The notes under the pieces are model-generated. The model ran no database searches and was not told the DNA's origin. It worked only from the letters and a program-made list of their open reading frames with translations. DNA of 64,000 bases from Girardinichthys multiradiatus (Eukaryota; Chordata; Actinopteri; Cyprinodontiformes; Goodeidae). The translations under genes were made by a program, and so were the position numbers. How positions within the stretch are numbered: the first letter of the stretch is position 1; the number at the start of each line of letters is the position of its first letter. Of the stretch, positions 12,190 through 24,029 are shown piece after piece. The stretch spans positions 25,195,093 to 25,259,092 of the forward strand of contig NC_061797.1 of assembly GCF_021462225.1 (NCBI RefSeq). Direction: 5' to 3'.

Positions 12190-12500
12190 GATGCCCCAGT
12201 CAATCAGCCAGAGATCAGAGTTGGGTAATTTTCTGATTGGTGATCATCAAGTCAAATACTGAAGAATCAGGAGTTATTTTGTCTCTCCCATTAACCGAGA
12301 GGATTTACTTTGACGCATCAATCGGGGTGCATTAAAATAGCTTCAGAACATGCTTTGATGCATGAATGGGGATAATCTTGTTATCCTTTCATTTTCTGTT
12401 TGATTTGAAACTGCCTGAACCGTTGTGTTACAGCCCTTGAAATAATAAAAATTAATCGGCAGGTCAGAGCTAAAATAAAACTTAAGGCCTGACTGTTTCA
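12190..12500. repeat. Dispersed repeat related to 5203-5578 (hAT-like relic)
   Basis: Shares an ordered series of short blocks with the element at 5.2 kb: a gatgcat-a-aatgggga block, a cattttctgttt block, and 'aataa...atcggcag' near the end. This indicates two degraded copies of one family. Edges are not resolved. Confidence 0.35.
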
Positions 12501-13134
12501 AACAGTGTTAACTATTCCATAAGATGGACGGTGTGTCTTCGATACAGTGTAATTTTTAACTTACTGTTTAAAGATTGGATTAAAGCAAGAAATCAAGTCA
12601 TCATGTGAAGGTAGCAGTTTCAGAATGCAAGGTTGAATTGCTTAGAAAACAATGAACAGTCAACTGTTTATTTCTGTTTGTTTGCCATTTATACTTAACA
12701 AGTTGAAAGAGTCGTCTGATTGTGAAGAATTAAAGGAACATGCGTAAATTGTATCCACAACACCCACCAGCAGAAGTGTGTTCTCAACCTGTGGGGAAAC
12801 CGTGCACGGCTATGAACAGAACGGCTCTCTCCACATGATACTTTACTCCCTGTGGTTGTGCGAAAGCTTGTGGCTGAATCAAGGGGTGTGTCCTTTTGAT
12901 TATTTAGCACCCAGTTCTGTTGGCATTAACTCTGCCTCTCTGAATTTCTCAAGAAGTTTGCATTTATTTCAAGCGGCACAGAGATGCACCGAGTCAGTCG
13001 CTACCAGTCACTACTAGTACCACGTTTTTTTTTTTTAAAGAACAAATTGAGTATGTTCTGTAAATGTCTCACATGTAGGTATTTAGGTGAGAAAAAGAAG
13101 TGCTGAACATGTCAAAATAGATAAATGTCACTTA

Positions 13135-13966
13135 TGGCCCTATTGACACGAGAGCCACACAATGTGTGTGCAACAACCCAAATAATCCACACATGCAGAG
13201 AAATAAATGCAAATTTGCCCTATTTTTATTCATGGGCTCCACTTAACTTTAAATGGACAAGAGTTTGTTTCCCTCCTTGGTTTGATCCTTTTGTGCAGTA
13301 GGGAATATACTCAAGCGAACCCTGGTTCGGATCAAACAACTGGACTGAGACCCTCTTTTTGAGGTGGTCTCTGTCCACTTCCAAACGGACTGTAGTGGTT
13401 TTCACTTCTGGTGTACATATGGACCAGCTTCGCTCCAACTCAACCACAGGACAGATACGCATTTTTGGAATTACCGAACCACTGTAGCAAATGTTGTGAA
13501 TAGTAAATGTGATTAAGTCATAGCTGATGGGCCGTCTTTTGCTTATCAACGCGGCTGCCAGAATGTTGTGGGTCAGGACATGCAAAGCATATCGCCTCCT
13601 TCAGCTTGCAGTATGCATTCGCAGACGCCATTCCAATTTTAGAAATAGAATGTCGAGAAACCTGCGTTGAATCAGCTGCTCTTGACACAATGATTTTGCA
13701 GCTGCAATAATTGCACAAATATGCAAAACAGAAATGCAGCGAGCATTACGTCATGATAGTTTTCCGGGTCTAGGCTCTAGTCATTTCTGTCCAATGGGAG
13801 CAACCACTGTCACATAGCTGACTTGTAAACTTTGTTTAGAAGTTATCGTTCACTTGCAAAAAGTACAATGTGAAAGCGGACCGCACCAAACGAAAAAAAT
13901 AAGTGTACTTTTGGTCTCAATCAAACAAGCAGACCAAAGTTATTTTCTGGTGTGAATACACCCTAA
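13135..13966. mobile_element. Candidate non-autonomous DNA transposon
   Basis: The left edge 'gccctattgacacgagagcc' and the reverse complement of the right edge 'ggtgtgaatacaccctaat' are similar (cct-att-cacacgaga type), suggesting terminal inverted repeats. The interior resembles a widespread fish repeat with 'ggaccaaa'/'ggtctgtgtcc' words. There is no transposase. The minus frame 13226-13585 inside it shows no recognisable domain and is treated as chance. Confidence 0.35.
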
Positions 13967-14271
13967 TATTAGAAGACATTTTCTTTAGAGGAAAAGGTCA
14001 AAATCACACCTGAGCAATGCCTGCAACTAGTTTCTACATACAGTAGACATCCTAAAGTTGAAATTACTAACAAAGATTTTTAGATATTTAAAAAAAGTAT
14101 ACAATCCTTCCTGTATTACTTACACATATTTATGGATTTTTTTGCTTTTGTTATTTTTCTTTGATGATCCACAAGTTATTTTTTGCAAAAAAAAAACTAT
14201 CCTAGAACATATACTTCTGTTATTGATACTTTTTGAGTTAGATGTAGGCTAAGCTTTTTCTCCCGCATAAG

Positions 14272-15176
14272 AACCATCAGCACCGGCGCTGCCCAGGGGT
14301 GTGTTTTGTCCCTTCTCCTCTTCTCCCTCTACACAAATGAAGTTTGCAGATGACACCACTGCAATTGGACTGATCCAGGACAGTGGTGAGTCTGCATACA
14401 GACAGGAAGTGGATCAGCTGGTACTCTGGTGTGGGCAGAACCACCTGGAACTTAACTCACTCAAGACTGTGGACATGATGGTGGACTTTCAGAGATCACC
14501 ACCCCCACATACCCCCCTCACCATCCTCAACAACTCTGTGTCTGCTGCGGACCACTTCCGGTTCCTAGGAACCACCATTTCTTGAAACATGAGATGATCC
14601 TCACACATAGGCAATGTTTGGAAAAAGGCCCAGCAGAGACTAAACTTCCTGAGGCAACTCAAAAAGTACAACCTTCCACAGGAGCTGCTGGTCATCTTCT
14701 ACACAGCCATAATTCAGTCTGTCCATTCTTTGTCCATCTCAGTGTGGTTTGGCAGGTCCAGACTGCAACGAACAATCGGGTCTACAGAGAGAATCATCAG
14801 GGCTGACCTTCCCTCCATCCAGGACTTATGCAGGTCTAGGGTCAGGAAAAGGGCAGCTAAAATCTCCACAGACCCCACACACCCTGCACATAAACGGTTT
14901 AGGCTTTTACCTTCAGGTGGCGCTACAGAGCGCTCTCTGCTAAAACCAGTCGCCACAGAGACAGTTTCTTCCCCCAGGCTGTTTCTCTCATGTTCCACAA
15001 CAACACCGTGCATATGTGGACTTATCTCACGGTATATTCTATTGTAAAGTCAATAGTGTATATATGTATATTTAAAAAGATATTCTATAGAATTGAGAGG
15101 AAAGTTTACCGGATTCAAATTCCTTGTTTGTCTGTACAAACTTGGCAATAAATCTCATTCTGATTAATCTTCAGTT
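14272..15176 (+). mobile_element. 5'-truncated L2/CR1-type LINE fragment, plus orientation
   Basis: Begins inside the reverse transcriptase (QGCVLSPLLFSLYTN-like block in broken frames, then KFADDTTAIGL at about 14340-14380 with the catalytic FADD box). It continues through a FRFLGTTIS block, a SISVWFG block (14730-14760) and an LPSIQDL...RKRA block to about 14960. It ends in a 3' tail near 15176 that matches, in reverse, the LINE end at 56897. Several frameshifts break the reading frame. Without its 5' part it is dead. Confidence 0.8.
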
Positions 15177-15739
15177 TTGGCCAAATCTAGATTTTGGATA
15201 TAATCAAGTAAACACAAAAAAGAACAACACATTCTCTTTAGTTATAAGTCAATGGGAAACTAACTGCAGTTACACATGCTTGTTGTTGATTGGACAATAC
15301 GTGACGTATTGGCTAAACCACAGGTGTGTGTGGTGACCCCATTTTTATTTTATTGCATTGAAATGTAAAAATAACTGTTCAGTTTGCAGCATTTATTGAC
15401 ATTTTTTTGCTGATTTTGTTTTCAAATAATAGTTAGTTTAGGTTTATTAACAAATTTTAAAGTATTCAACTGAATACATTTAGCAGTTGCAATTTAATTT
15501 ATTACGGAAATTGAGATACAAACTTAATAATTGAGGATCAATCAACTAGCATATGACTCGACGTTTGAAGATTATAGAGATCTTCTGTGTTAAGTCTTAT
15601 ATGATCTTCATCACTTTTTAAAAGTACAGAATCATATTTCTCTGTTGTGATAGCAGATTTGTATTTCTCAGCTGTTTGTTTTCAAACCAGTCTCTAAGAT
15701 CTGTGTGTTTTGGAAACGTTTTATGGACAGCTCGGGTGT

Positions 15740-15874
15740 TTACTTGCCGTGCATATTGAGGTGATAGATGAGCAGGTTACACAGGTAGAGAATGTGGCAG
15801 AAATAATGAGGCTGCGTGCAGCAGTCTGTGCGCCACAGCTTGTTCTTGATGCTGCTGTTGCTGCAGCAGACTCG
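15740..15874 (-). other. Orphan candidate exon, minus strand
   Basis: On the minus strand a pyrimidine-rich tract ending in CTCACAG precedes 15874. The following 45 codons are open, GC-richer than the surroundings and Cys-rich (six Cys), with a hydrophobic block YFCHILYLCNLLIYHL, and end in TAA. A donor-like GTAAAC overlaps the stop, so it could be internal or terminal. I do not recognise the family. It lies antisense in dagla intron 1. It may be a real exon of a nested gene, an exon relic or chance. Confidence 0.25.
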
Positions 15875-16337
15875 CTGTGAGTGAGATGGAGGAGTGGGAA
15901 ACTAAAACACCAGCTGCTAGTCATGCCAGATCACCCTACTTTGTGCAAAACAAGGAATAGAAACCAGTGCTGGCTTCTGGTTTTAGTTCCAGATTTGGTT
16001 CGTTGGCTTCCTCTGCACTGGGGTTTATTGATTTATTGACCTTATTCTGTGTAGATTTTTGAGCATTGAGACCAGGTGAGTCCAGACCTTTGCTTTGCAG
16101 CAATGAGAGCTATATATTTGCTGTTTATAATAAGCAGCTGGATTTTAGAGATCTATATAAGTCTTAAGTTTAAAAAAAAAAATAAAGAGATTTTTTTACT
16201 TGCTGTTTAAATACAACCATCTTTAGACACTCTAGATGCAACACAGCATACCTTTTCGTTTTTTATCTGTAACAGAAACAAAGCCATTGGGGAATACTGG
16301 GAGTCCTGGCATTGTAGTTACTTCATTGTTACATAGT

Positions 16338-16403
16338 CACGTGGGGATCGGCCTGGCACACAGTAGTACACTGTATGTGGGGCCCAAAGGCATTGCTCAC
16401 GTG
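16338..16403. promoter_or_regulatory. Two CACGTG E-boxes 60 bp apart
   Basis: CACGTG occurs at 16338-16343 and 16398-16403. Two perfect copies of this palindrome with a CpG within 66 bp are unusual in AT-rich intron sequence. Binding by bHLH factors such as USF, MITF or TFEB is possible by motif; no conservation data are available. Confidence 0.2.
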
Positions 16404-17489
16404 CAGCAATACATCCTAGCCTTTCTAAAAACACACATAATTTGGTTGCAGATGGAGGCACTCAGGATGGGAGTTTTAGTTTGGATGACTCATGCAGAAT
16501 GCATATCATACCAGAGTCAAGAGAAGCAGTTTAGGATGGAGTTGTCCACTTAATAGAGGGTCAAGTTTTGGACATTTAGATGTAGGTTTTATGCACACAG
16601 AAAGACACGTCCCAGCTTTAGGCATGGGAACTGGGTTTATTCACTGCTTGGGAAGGAGGGTTCTCAATACAAAGTGAAATTTCAACTCATTAATATTGGG
16701 AAGCTTCTCTCTCACTCCCACAGCATCAATAATGAATTGGTTTTTAATTCTCACAGAACAACACTAAAGAGAATCATGGAGGACATCTCTGTGTGTGCAG
16801 AGAGTGTATCACATCTTTGATAATCTGTGTTTTTTCTATAACTCACAATGCTTTGTAACCTCTCATTTGGAGATTCAGGTTGTTCTATATGGTTTTCTTT
16901 CTGTGTCGGCTCTCAATATGTGTTATAATACTTTTTTTTTCAGAATGAGGTTTAGGACATAGAGCATTCATAAGGAAATATATATATGTGTATACAATAA
17001 TTAAAACATTCTTTATGTCTGTGTTTCCACAAGTTAAAAGCAATTTCCTTATTTTGTAAAAATACACATTTCACAGTATTTACTTGGAGTATTAATGAGT
17101 TAGGGTAACTTCTCTTCAAAGGCACATTTAGCCTTGCTGTTTCTCATATTTCCTCCTATATCTTTGTTATCGTTTTCAATTTACTGACCAGATCCAGTTA
17201 AAACAATTTGATGAGGTTTAAGATTCTGGGCTAGTTTTTACTCTGGTGATGGGTTACCACCTTCAAACTGCTAGGTCAGTGGTAGACGCTCTGGCCGCTC
17301 CACTGGTCAAAGTTTATTTGGTGAATTGTAAATGCCACGCCTCTCTAATGCCGATCAGGGTATGGTTGCGAAGAAAACAAGCTATAAATATTTAATAGAA
17401 GGTGCTGTATAAGTGGGTGGGAATTGTTGAGGAGGAAAGCTTTAAAGCACACTGTTAAAACAGTATAAAAGAAGAATACAATCTAGTAC

Positions 17490-18722
17490 CTACCGTTTGA
17501 GCTTTCCCTCATTTTGTCACATTAGGACCAGAAAGCTAGATTTGTTGCAATGGGATTTCATATAACAGAGCAACACAAATAATTGTATTTTTGTAAAGTG
17601 AAAGGAAAAAGATACATAGTTTTACTTTATATTTTATATTTCTTTTTTTGTTTTACAAATAAAAATCTGAAAAGTGTGTCATGCATTTGTAGTCAGTTCT
17701 ATTTACTCTAATACTCTTAATAAAATTCAGTGCTACCAGATGCCTTCAGAAGTCATTTAATTAGTAAATGGCATCCACCTTTGTGTAATTAAATTTCAAG
17801 AGAAATCTAGCTGTTCTATGAAGCCCTCAGATGTTTGTTAGAGATCATTAGTAAGCAAACAGCATCATGAAGACCAAGGAACACACCGGAAAGATCAGGG
17901 ATAGAGTTGTAGAGGGGTTTAACCAGGTCCTGAAGCAATATCCAAAGCTTTAAATATCTCACAGAGCACCATCAAATCATCCAAAAATAAAAAGTGTGGC
18001 AAAATCACAAACCTACCAAGACATGTCTGTCCACCCTAACTGACAGACTAGGGAAGGAGAGCTTTAACAGAGAAGGCAGCAATCACATGGTAAGCTTAGA
18101 AGAGCTGCACAGCTCCACAGTACAGGTAAGAGAACCTGCTAAAAAAAAACAACTATTAGTTGTGCACAGCAGAAATCAGTCTTTTCTGATGGAGTGGAAT
18201 ACGGTGGTGACAGAATCATGCTCTGTGGGTGCTTTTTCCAGGAAGAAAGAAAAGATGGAGCATCTGGAATATGAACCTGAAAAGATGGATAGGGCTACCT
18301 TTTAAGCAGAAGAACGGCCCTAAACGATTACAGCTACAATGAAAAGGTTTAGGTCAACCTATATTTATGTATGACAAGTATTTAGGTCTGGACATTAACT
18401 GGACCATTCTGAGAATCTGTGGCAAGTCTTGGAAACTTAAGCTACAGTCTCACTGGGCTTAAGATTTGCCTCGAAGAATGAGCTAAAATTTCAGTCTTTA
18501 CATGTGCAATGATGGGAAGAAGTGGCACAAAAGAATCGCAGCTCCATTATTGCTTCATGTGAGCTAAATACAAATGCTCACCACATTTTCAGATTTTCAT
18601 TAAAATATAAACATGCTGAAAACAAAGTATCATTTTTATTTATCTTTACAATTATGCACTACTTCAATTGGCCAAAATCTGGAAAAGCTGGTATTAATAC
18701 TTTTGCAGTGCACTGCATTTAA
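17490..18722 (+). mobile_element. Old Tc1-like transposon relic, plus orientation
   Basis: The interior follows the transposase order of a common fish Tc1 family: 'cagagcaccatcaaatcat' region, 'ctaccaagacatgtctgtcc', 'caactattagttgtgcac', 'gaatctgtggcaagtcttg', and a right end 'aatacttttgcagtgcactg'. Multiple indels and stops leave only short frames (for example 17994-18305). An internal segment of the transposase region is also missing or scrambled. Confidence 0.65.
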
Positions 18723-20078
18723 ATATGGGCTTTTGAACAGTCACTGCGATCATGGATTACTTCTAGAATTGCTCTCCTAAATAACGTTTACCTTTTTTAA
18801 CATTTTGTTCAATTTGTTTGTGAAGGTATCCTAGATCTGCATCCAAATGTAGTGTGGCTTTTTTTTTTTGGCTTGGTGGTATTAGCAGAATTCTGTAAAC
18901 AAAGATACAAAGAAAAGACAAACAAATTGCGGTGCACTTACATGCTAAGATATTATACTGACATATGACTTTTGTGAGCACAATAAGTGCATCTGCTAAT
19001 GTCGGCAGTAGTGGCCAAAAAGCACCACTAATGGGTTGACATCCTCTTGGTTGATGGATGGGAAAGACCCTGAGGAGGCAACAGCTATTAGTGAGGATGG
19101 TACACTGAGACATTACTGTGAAATTAGACTCAAAGAGCCCTATACTCATTAGTGATTGGTGAAAGCTGATTGATTGGCTGAAAGATTGATTGGCTGGAAT
19201 TTGTTTTCGTTGCCATACAAATTGATGATTTGCCAGTATAAGGATTATTCTGGTGAATTATAAGGCTACCGAGTCATTACTTAGATGGATATATAAAAGG
19301 TATGATTCTGTTCACACATTTCACTATATGGAAAAGGAGACGTTTTTCATTGAAAATTAATATCATAAAGTGCATCCCCCACCCTCCTTCATAACGTAAC
19401 TTTGGTTTACCTTTAACCTGAAACAGACAGAACCTGAAAAACAAACTATTTTGTTGTTATTTTGCCACTTTATTGTTACAGACACACCTTTTAATGTGTG
19501 CTGATCTGGGATGTTTTGGGTTTTCTGTGTGTTATTGTAGGAAACTCTATACTGTTAGACCAGTTCAGTATCTGGATTTGTAGCTGATTTCGAAGTGTGG
19601 TTCATTTGTAATCAGAACCAGGGAGTCCCACGTTGAAAAAATCTATTGAAACGCCTGCTGAAGTTGAAATTTTGACTTTGAAAGTTGGAGGTTCCACAAC
19701 ATCTCTAACATCAAAATCCAATACGGCTGCCATTTAGCAGCGCTGCAATAACAGAGACACTCAGCCCTCCTCTTCCTGCAGCCGCTCACCTGACCAAAAC
19801 AATGGGCTGCTGTTGGAGGTTTAAACTTTGCTAACATATAGGGAGTACATCCAAAAAAAAAAAATATGTGACCTTCTTTAGCCGACAAAGCAAACAAAGT
19901 GTTGTTTGGAGGTTCAGTGGCACACTGAACATAAGCAGTTCTCATAAAATAAAATAATTGCATGGCTGAATCAAAGGCACATCCTTCTATGAAGGGTATT
20001 AACACTTATACTTGGGTGTTATCTTGTCTATTGTTTGCCAAACAGGAAAGTGACACTGTAGATTATATATTTTTCAAA

Positions 20079-20298
20079 ATTAGGGCTGAAGTGTCGCCTG
20101 CTTATTGGTTCTGCTCTAGTTAATGAAATTAAAACATTTTCATATTGTAATTAAATCGTATATTTTTTTTTTTACTAGAAAGAGCCCTGTGTCTTCCAAA
20201 AAATGTTGCTGCGGTATCGAAAGTCATATCGAGTATCGAGTATTTTTCTATCTATTGGTATTGAGTTTGTATTTTTGGTATCGTGACAACCCTAATAC
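20079..20298. mobile_element. Candidate hAT-like MITE
   Basis: The left edge 'attagggctgaagtgtcg' and right edge 'gtatcgtgacaaccctaat' are imperfect inverted repeats. The right edge has the 'atcgtgacaaccctaa' word typical of fish hAT-derived short elements. Non-coding, about 220 bp. Confidence 0.35.
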
Positions 20299-21729
20299 AA
20301 ATAAGTTCTGTTTGTGTCTGAATGCATAAAATGCAGATAAATATATTGCTTGTGTTGCTTATAGTAGTTTAGAAGCTTGGTTACTGAGCAAATAAACTGG
20401 CAAATGCTAAATATTGATTTAGTTTTTTTGAGTTGTAATTGATATTGGTCAGTGTAATGTCGGGTCCGCCATATGATGGAAATCAATGCAGTGAAGACAA
20501 AGTTTTGGTTGATTCTGTTTTTATTTTAATATTAAAAACATATAGTAATCAATGCATTTATTTAAATGCAAACTTCCTGTGCTTTTTGAAGTTTTCATTT
20601 TCTGTTTGCCAGTCATTCAAAAACTGCTAGATGTGGCATAAATGTTTCAGAAAACAGGATGTATGTCCTTCTCCAGAAGTCTTGCAATCTTCCATAACTT
20701 GTGTATTTTTGTGTGTGTTTAAAAGGAATAAATAGCTTTGAACATCAAACCAGCTTAAACTCTTGAGTTTATTTTGTCTTCATCAATGGAGAACAAATCT
20801 TTACTTATATCTTGTATTAATCTAATAATTACTGCAATAAAAACACTAGTGATTATTTTACGTGAGGTTATTCCACACAATGACAAGTAGGTGATTTGAC
20901 AGCAGAAAAACAATGTTTATTTGTTTGCAACTAAAAGTAACAAAGAGAATAACACGAACTGTGTGTCCCTGGAGATCTACAACTTTGTTTATCAATAGAT
21001 GTGTGGAGAAAAGCAGATTTTCACACTCAGTCTTTTGTGTTGCAAGTACTCATACTGGAACTTTTGTTGTATTCAGTAGCTATTGTTTTTCTTTTCTTTG
21101 CTTATGAACAGTTTGGGAGGTTGTAATCCACTCTGGTAACTGTTGCAGATATGATCTGAAACAAGAGCTAGTTTGGGTAAAAAAAGTGCACCCTTTTTCA
21201 GTTTTAATGCCTTACGTATCAGGATATTACATGATATGATCTGATCTGAACCAGGTTCTAAAAATATTTAAATCTAACCATAGGTTTACAATACACATGA
21301 CAAATTTAAACTATTAGTTTAACATTTAAAGCCAAATGGAAAAGCTATGTGTGGAAGCACACTCTAGCTGCGTCTATAGATTAGAAGCCAGTCGCTGTTA
21401 ATTAAAAACCTGATTAACTGATAATTAGCATGCCTGACCACCTCTAAAAACAGTAGTTTGTGCAGTTTACTAGTCTCAGAAATAAAGGGCTGTGTTAACA
21501 AAATCCCAAAGAGGAAATGCATCAGCCAATCCACCAGAATATTCACTTTGGATAACATTTAAGAAAGTTGTCTCTCTTTCCAGGAGGGGGCGTCTCACCT
21601 AGCATGTTAAATGTTAACTTGCTTGACAGTACAATCAGAAGATGACTAAACAAGTATTATTTGGAGAATTTGACAGTAGAACACATCTTGTCTGTCAAAT
21701 AGAATATTGCTTGCAAAGCAGCATATGAA

Positions 21730-22670
21730 TTAACCGATTCTGGAACCACGTCCATTGGAAACATGAGACAAATGTTAAGATATTTGACATTAACAATAGA
21801 CAGTGCGATGTTCGCAAAAACTAAATACGGCATATCAGCTCAGATGCCCTTGAATGCCGAAGCAAGGTGGTGGAAGGCCAATGATTTGGGTTGCTCTGCA
21901 GCCACAGGTCATGGCCAGCTTGCAGTCAGTGAGTCAACAATAAGCTGCTTTGTTTACCAAGATATTTATCAGTCAAATGTGAGTCTGACAGTTGAAGCTT
22001 GGAAACTCTGTCATGATCCCAAACACCATTCCCTTTTGGATCATAGTTCCACCATAAACACACAACCATGGACCTCCACCCATTATGGATTGCTTTGTCT
22101 TCCAAATCATACACGTAAGTCCAATGAGAACAAAGGCTTTGTGCACTTTCAGATCAAGCAGCCGGGGTTGCAGTACCAAAGGCGCGGGGCTTACAGCTGG
22201 CAGAATTTACCTGCAACAGATGTTTTGTATTTTATTATTGTCACCCTTGTTCAGCAGTACGGTATCACCTCGTACAGTTAATAAAGGTTTCAGGTTTATG
22301 ATTACCTCTCGAGTTGGTTGCTGTTTAGTGACCATTCAGCTGGCCGCAAGGTGTTGTAAATGTGTAGATCATGGTACAGAAGAATGATCTGAAAGGAGCT
22401 CCTAGAATAAATCCACAACATGCATGATACCTGAACAAGAAAATGCTTAAGATGTCTCAGTGGCCCAGTCAAGGTTCAAAACTCATCCCTGAATTGCTTT
22501 GGTGGGACCTTAGAAAGCTGTACATAAACTGATACCCACCAATGACCCTCCACGAATGTGTGAGGGACTGATTAAGCCATACAGAAAAGAACAGCTTCAA
22601 TACGCTGCTGCTTAAGATGATTCTACAGGGAACTAAATCATGGGGTGTACTTAGTTTTCTACTGTATTGA
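21730..22670 (+). mobile_element. Degraded Tc1-like relic with foreign segment inside
   Basis: The left part (about 21730-22000) and right part (about 22390-22670, including 'cagtggcccagtcaaggttc' and 'agggactgatta') follow a Tc1 transposase gene in order. About 22030-22300 does not fit and may be a separate insertion. The 172-codon frame 21763-22281 crosses these pieces and has no recognisable domain. Confidence 0.45.
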
Positions 22671-23946
22671 CATTCATAATACGTTCTTTTTCCATTGACT
22701 GTATATGTTTTTTCTTTACGTACATATACTCTGATCATTAATTTGTTATAGTTCAAAAAACAAACTTATATTATATTCTTCTTAAGTATAACACAAAAAA
22801 TATTGTTTTGTGCCTTGGATGTCCTCAGTAGGGTTAAACAGTTCCCTGAGCAAAGTGTGCTAATTTACACTAGAAAATGACCAGATCATTCTGTAAAGCC
22901 TGAATCCCTTTCTGATGAACAATTATGTGACTTTGTTTTTTCACTGTTGAAGCCTCTGCTGGGAGTAAAAATGTTTCAACAATCTGCCCAGAGGAGAATG
23001 CTGGTAAATGTGTCTCTGATGATTTGTTCTACACTTTTGATTTTTAAAGGAACTCATTGTTTCCTTGACCTGATTATTGTGGCCTAAATAAAATGTTCGG
23101 GAACTTTAGTTGTTCCGTTTTCTTTTCTCCTATTTTTTGTCTTACCTTCCTTTTCCTATTGTCCTCTCTAATACTCACACCAACCAGTTTTTAGGAGTGT
23201 TTTTTCGCTGGAAGAAAGTAGTTTTTTGATTATTTTTTTGGGGGGGGGGTTACACTTCTAATTGCCTTAATCCGAATTAAACAATCAGTTTTATACAGTG
23301 TACAATAAAACAAATAGTAAGGTTTACATTATGGTTGTGTATACTCAAATTTGTAGCTTGGTTTTGACAAGTTTATTTACTCTGTCCAGCAAAAGATGGC
23401 AAATGACAATCTGTGTTTGTATTCTTCCAGCTGTACCAGGCATTTTACAATTAATGTCGAGTAGGTTCTGACTTCGATAAAATTATTCATGACAAAACTA
23501 GTTCCATCAGTCACTGTTTCCTGTTGGCACTCAAAAAAGTAGGAAAGAAATGTTGCAACATCCTGTTATGTAAGAAAGTTCCCGATATATCCTTTATGGT
23601 GACCACTCACGAAATGACTAATTTCCAGTCTAATGTCACAACAGTCGGAGCAGTAAATGTGGCTGGGTAAGATCGGTATTCTTGTATGTGGCAAAAATGT
23701 TTTTTATTGAACATGTGAAAAGCCACTCTCTATCAGCGGAAAACATTTTTGTTCCTCCTGCTTTTATTTTTTCATTTAATAGCTGTGTTTTATGGTGTAT
23801 TACCTCAGCCTGTTTCAGTGGACCCATCTGAAGCTATTGGCAGTAACGTTTATAACCTCAACACACGTGTTTCTGCAAATGACTTGTTATCTATTTAAAG
23901 AAACAAAACATGAATCCAGTACAACTCTGGTAGATATGAAGCATAA

Positions 23947-23999
23947 TTAATGGAACCTTAAAACTGGAATACATTATATTAGAAACCAGAATAAAATGC
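23947..23999 (+). repeat. 53-bp direct repeat, left copy
   Basis: Matches 25880-25932 in the same orientation with two mismatches over 53 bases. The two copies flank 1.88 kb that holds an old Tc1 relic and a LINE relic. Confidence 0.9.
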
Positions 24000-24029
24000 A
24001 GGTACTCTCAGTCAGTAACACTATTTTAG

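Noticed and set aside
13226..13585. 119-codon minus frame
   Set aside because: Lies within a candidate non-autonomous DNA transposon and shows no recognisable domain.
14272..14300. RE1/NRSF-like string (TCAGCACC...GCTGCCC)
   Set aside because: It corresponds to the conserved QGCVLSP coding region of the LINE fragment, not a regulatory site.
21763..22281. 172-codon plus frame
   Set aside because: Crosses a degraded Tc1 relic and unrelated inserted sequence; no domain.
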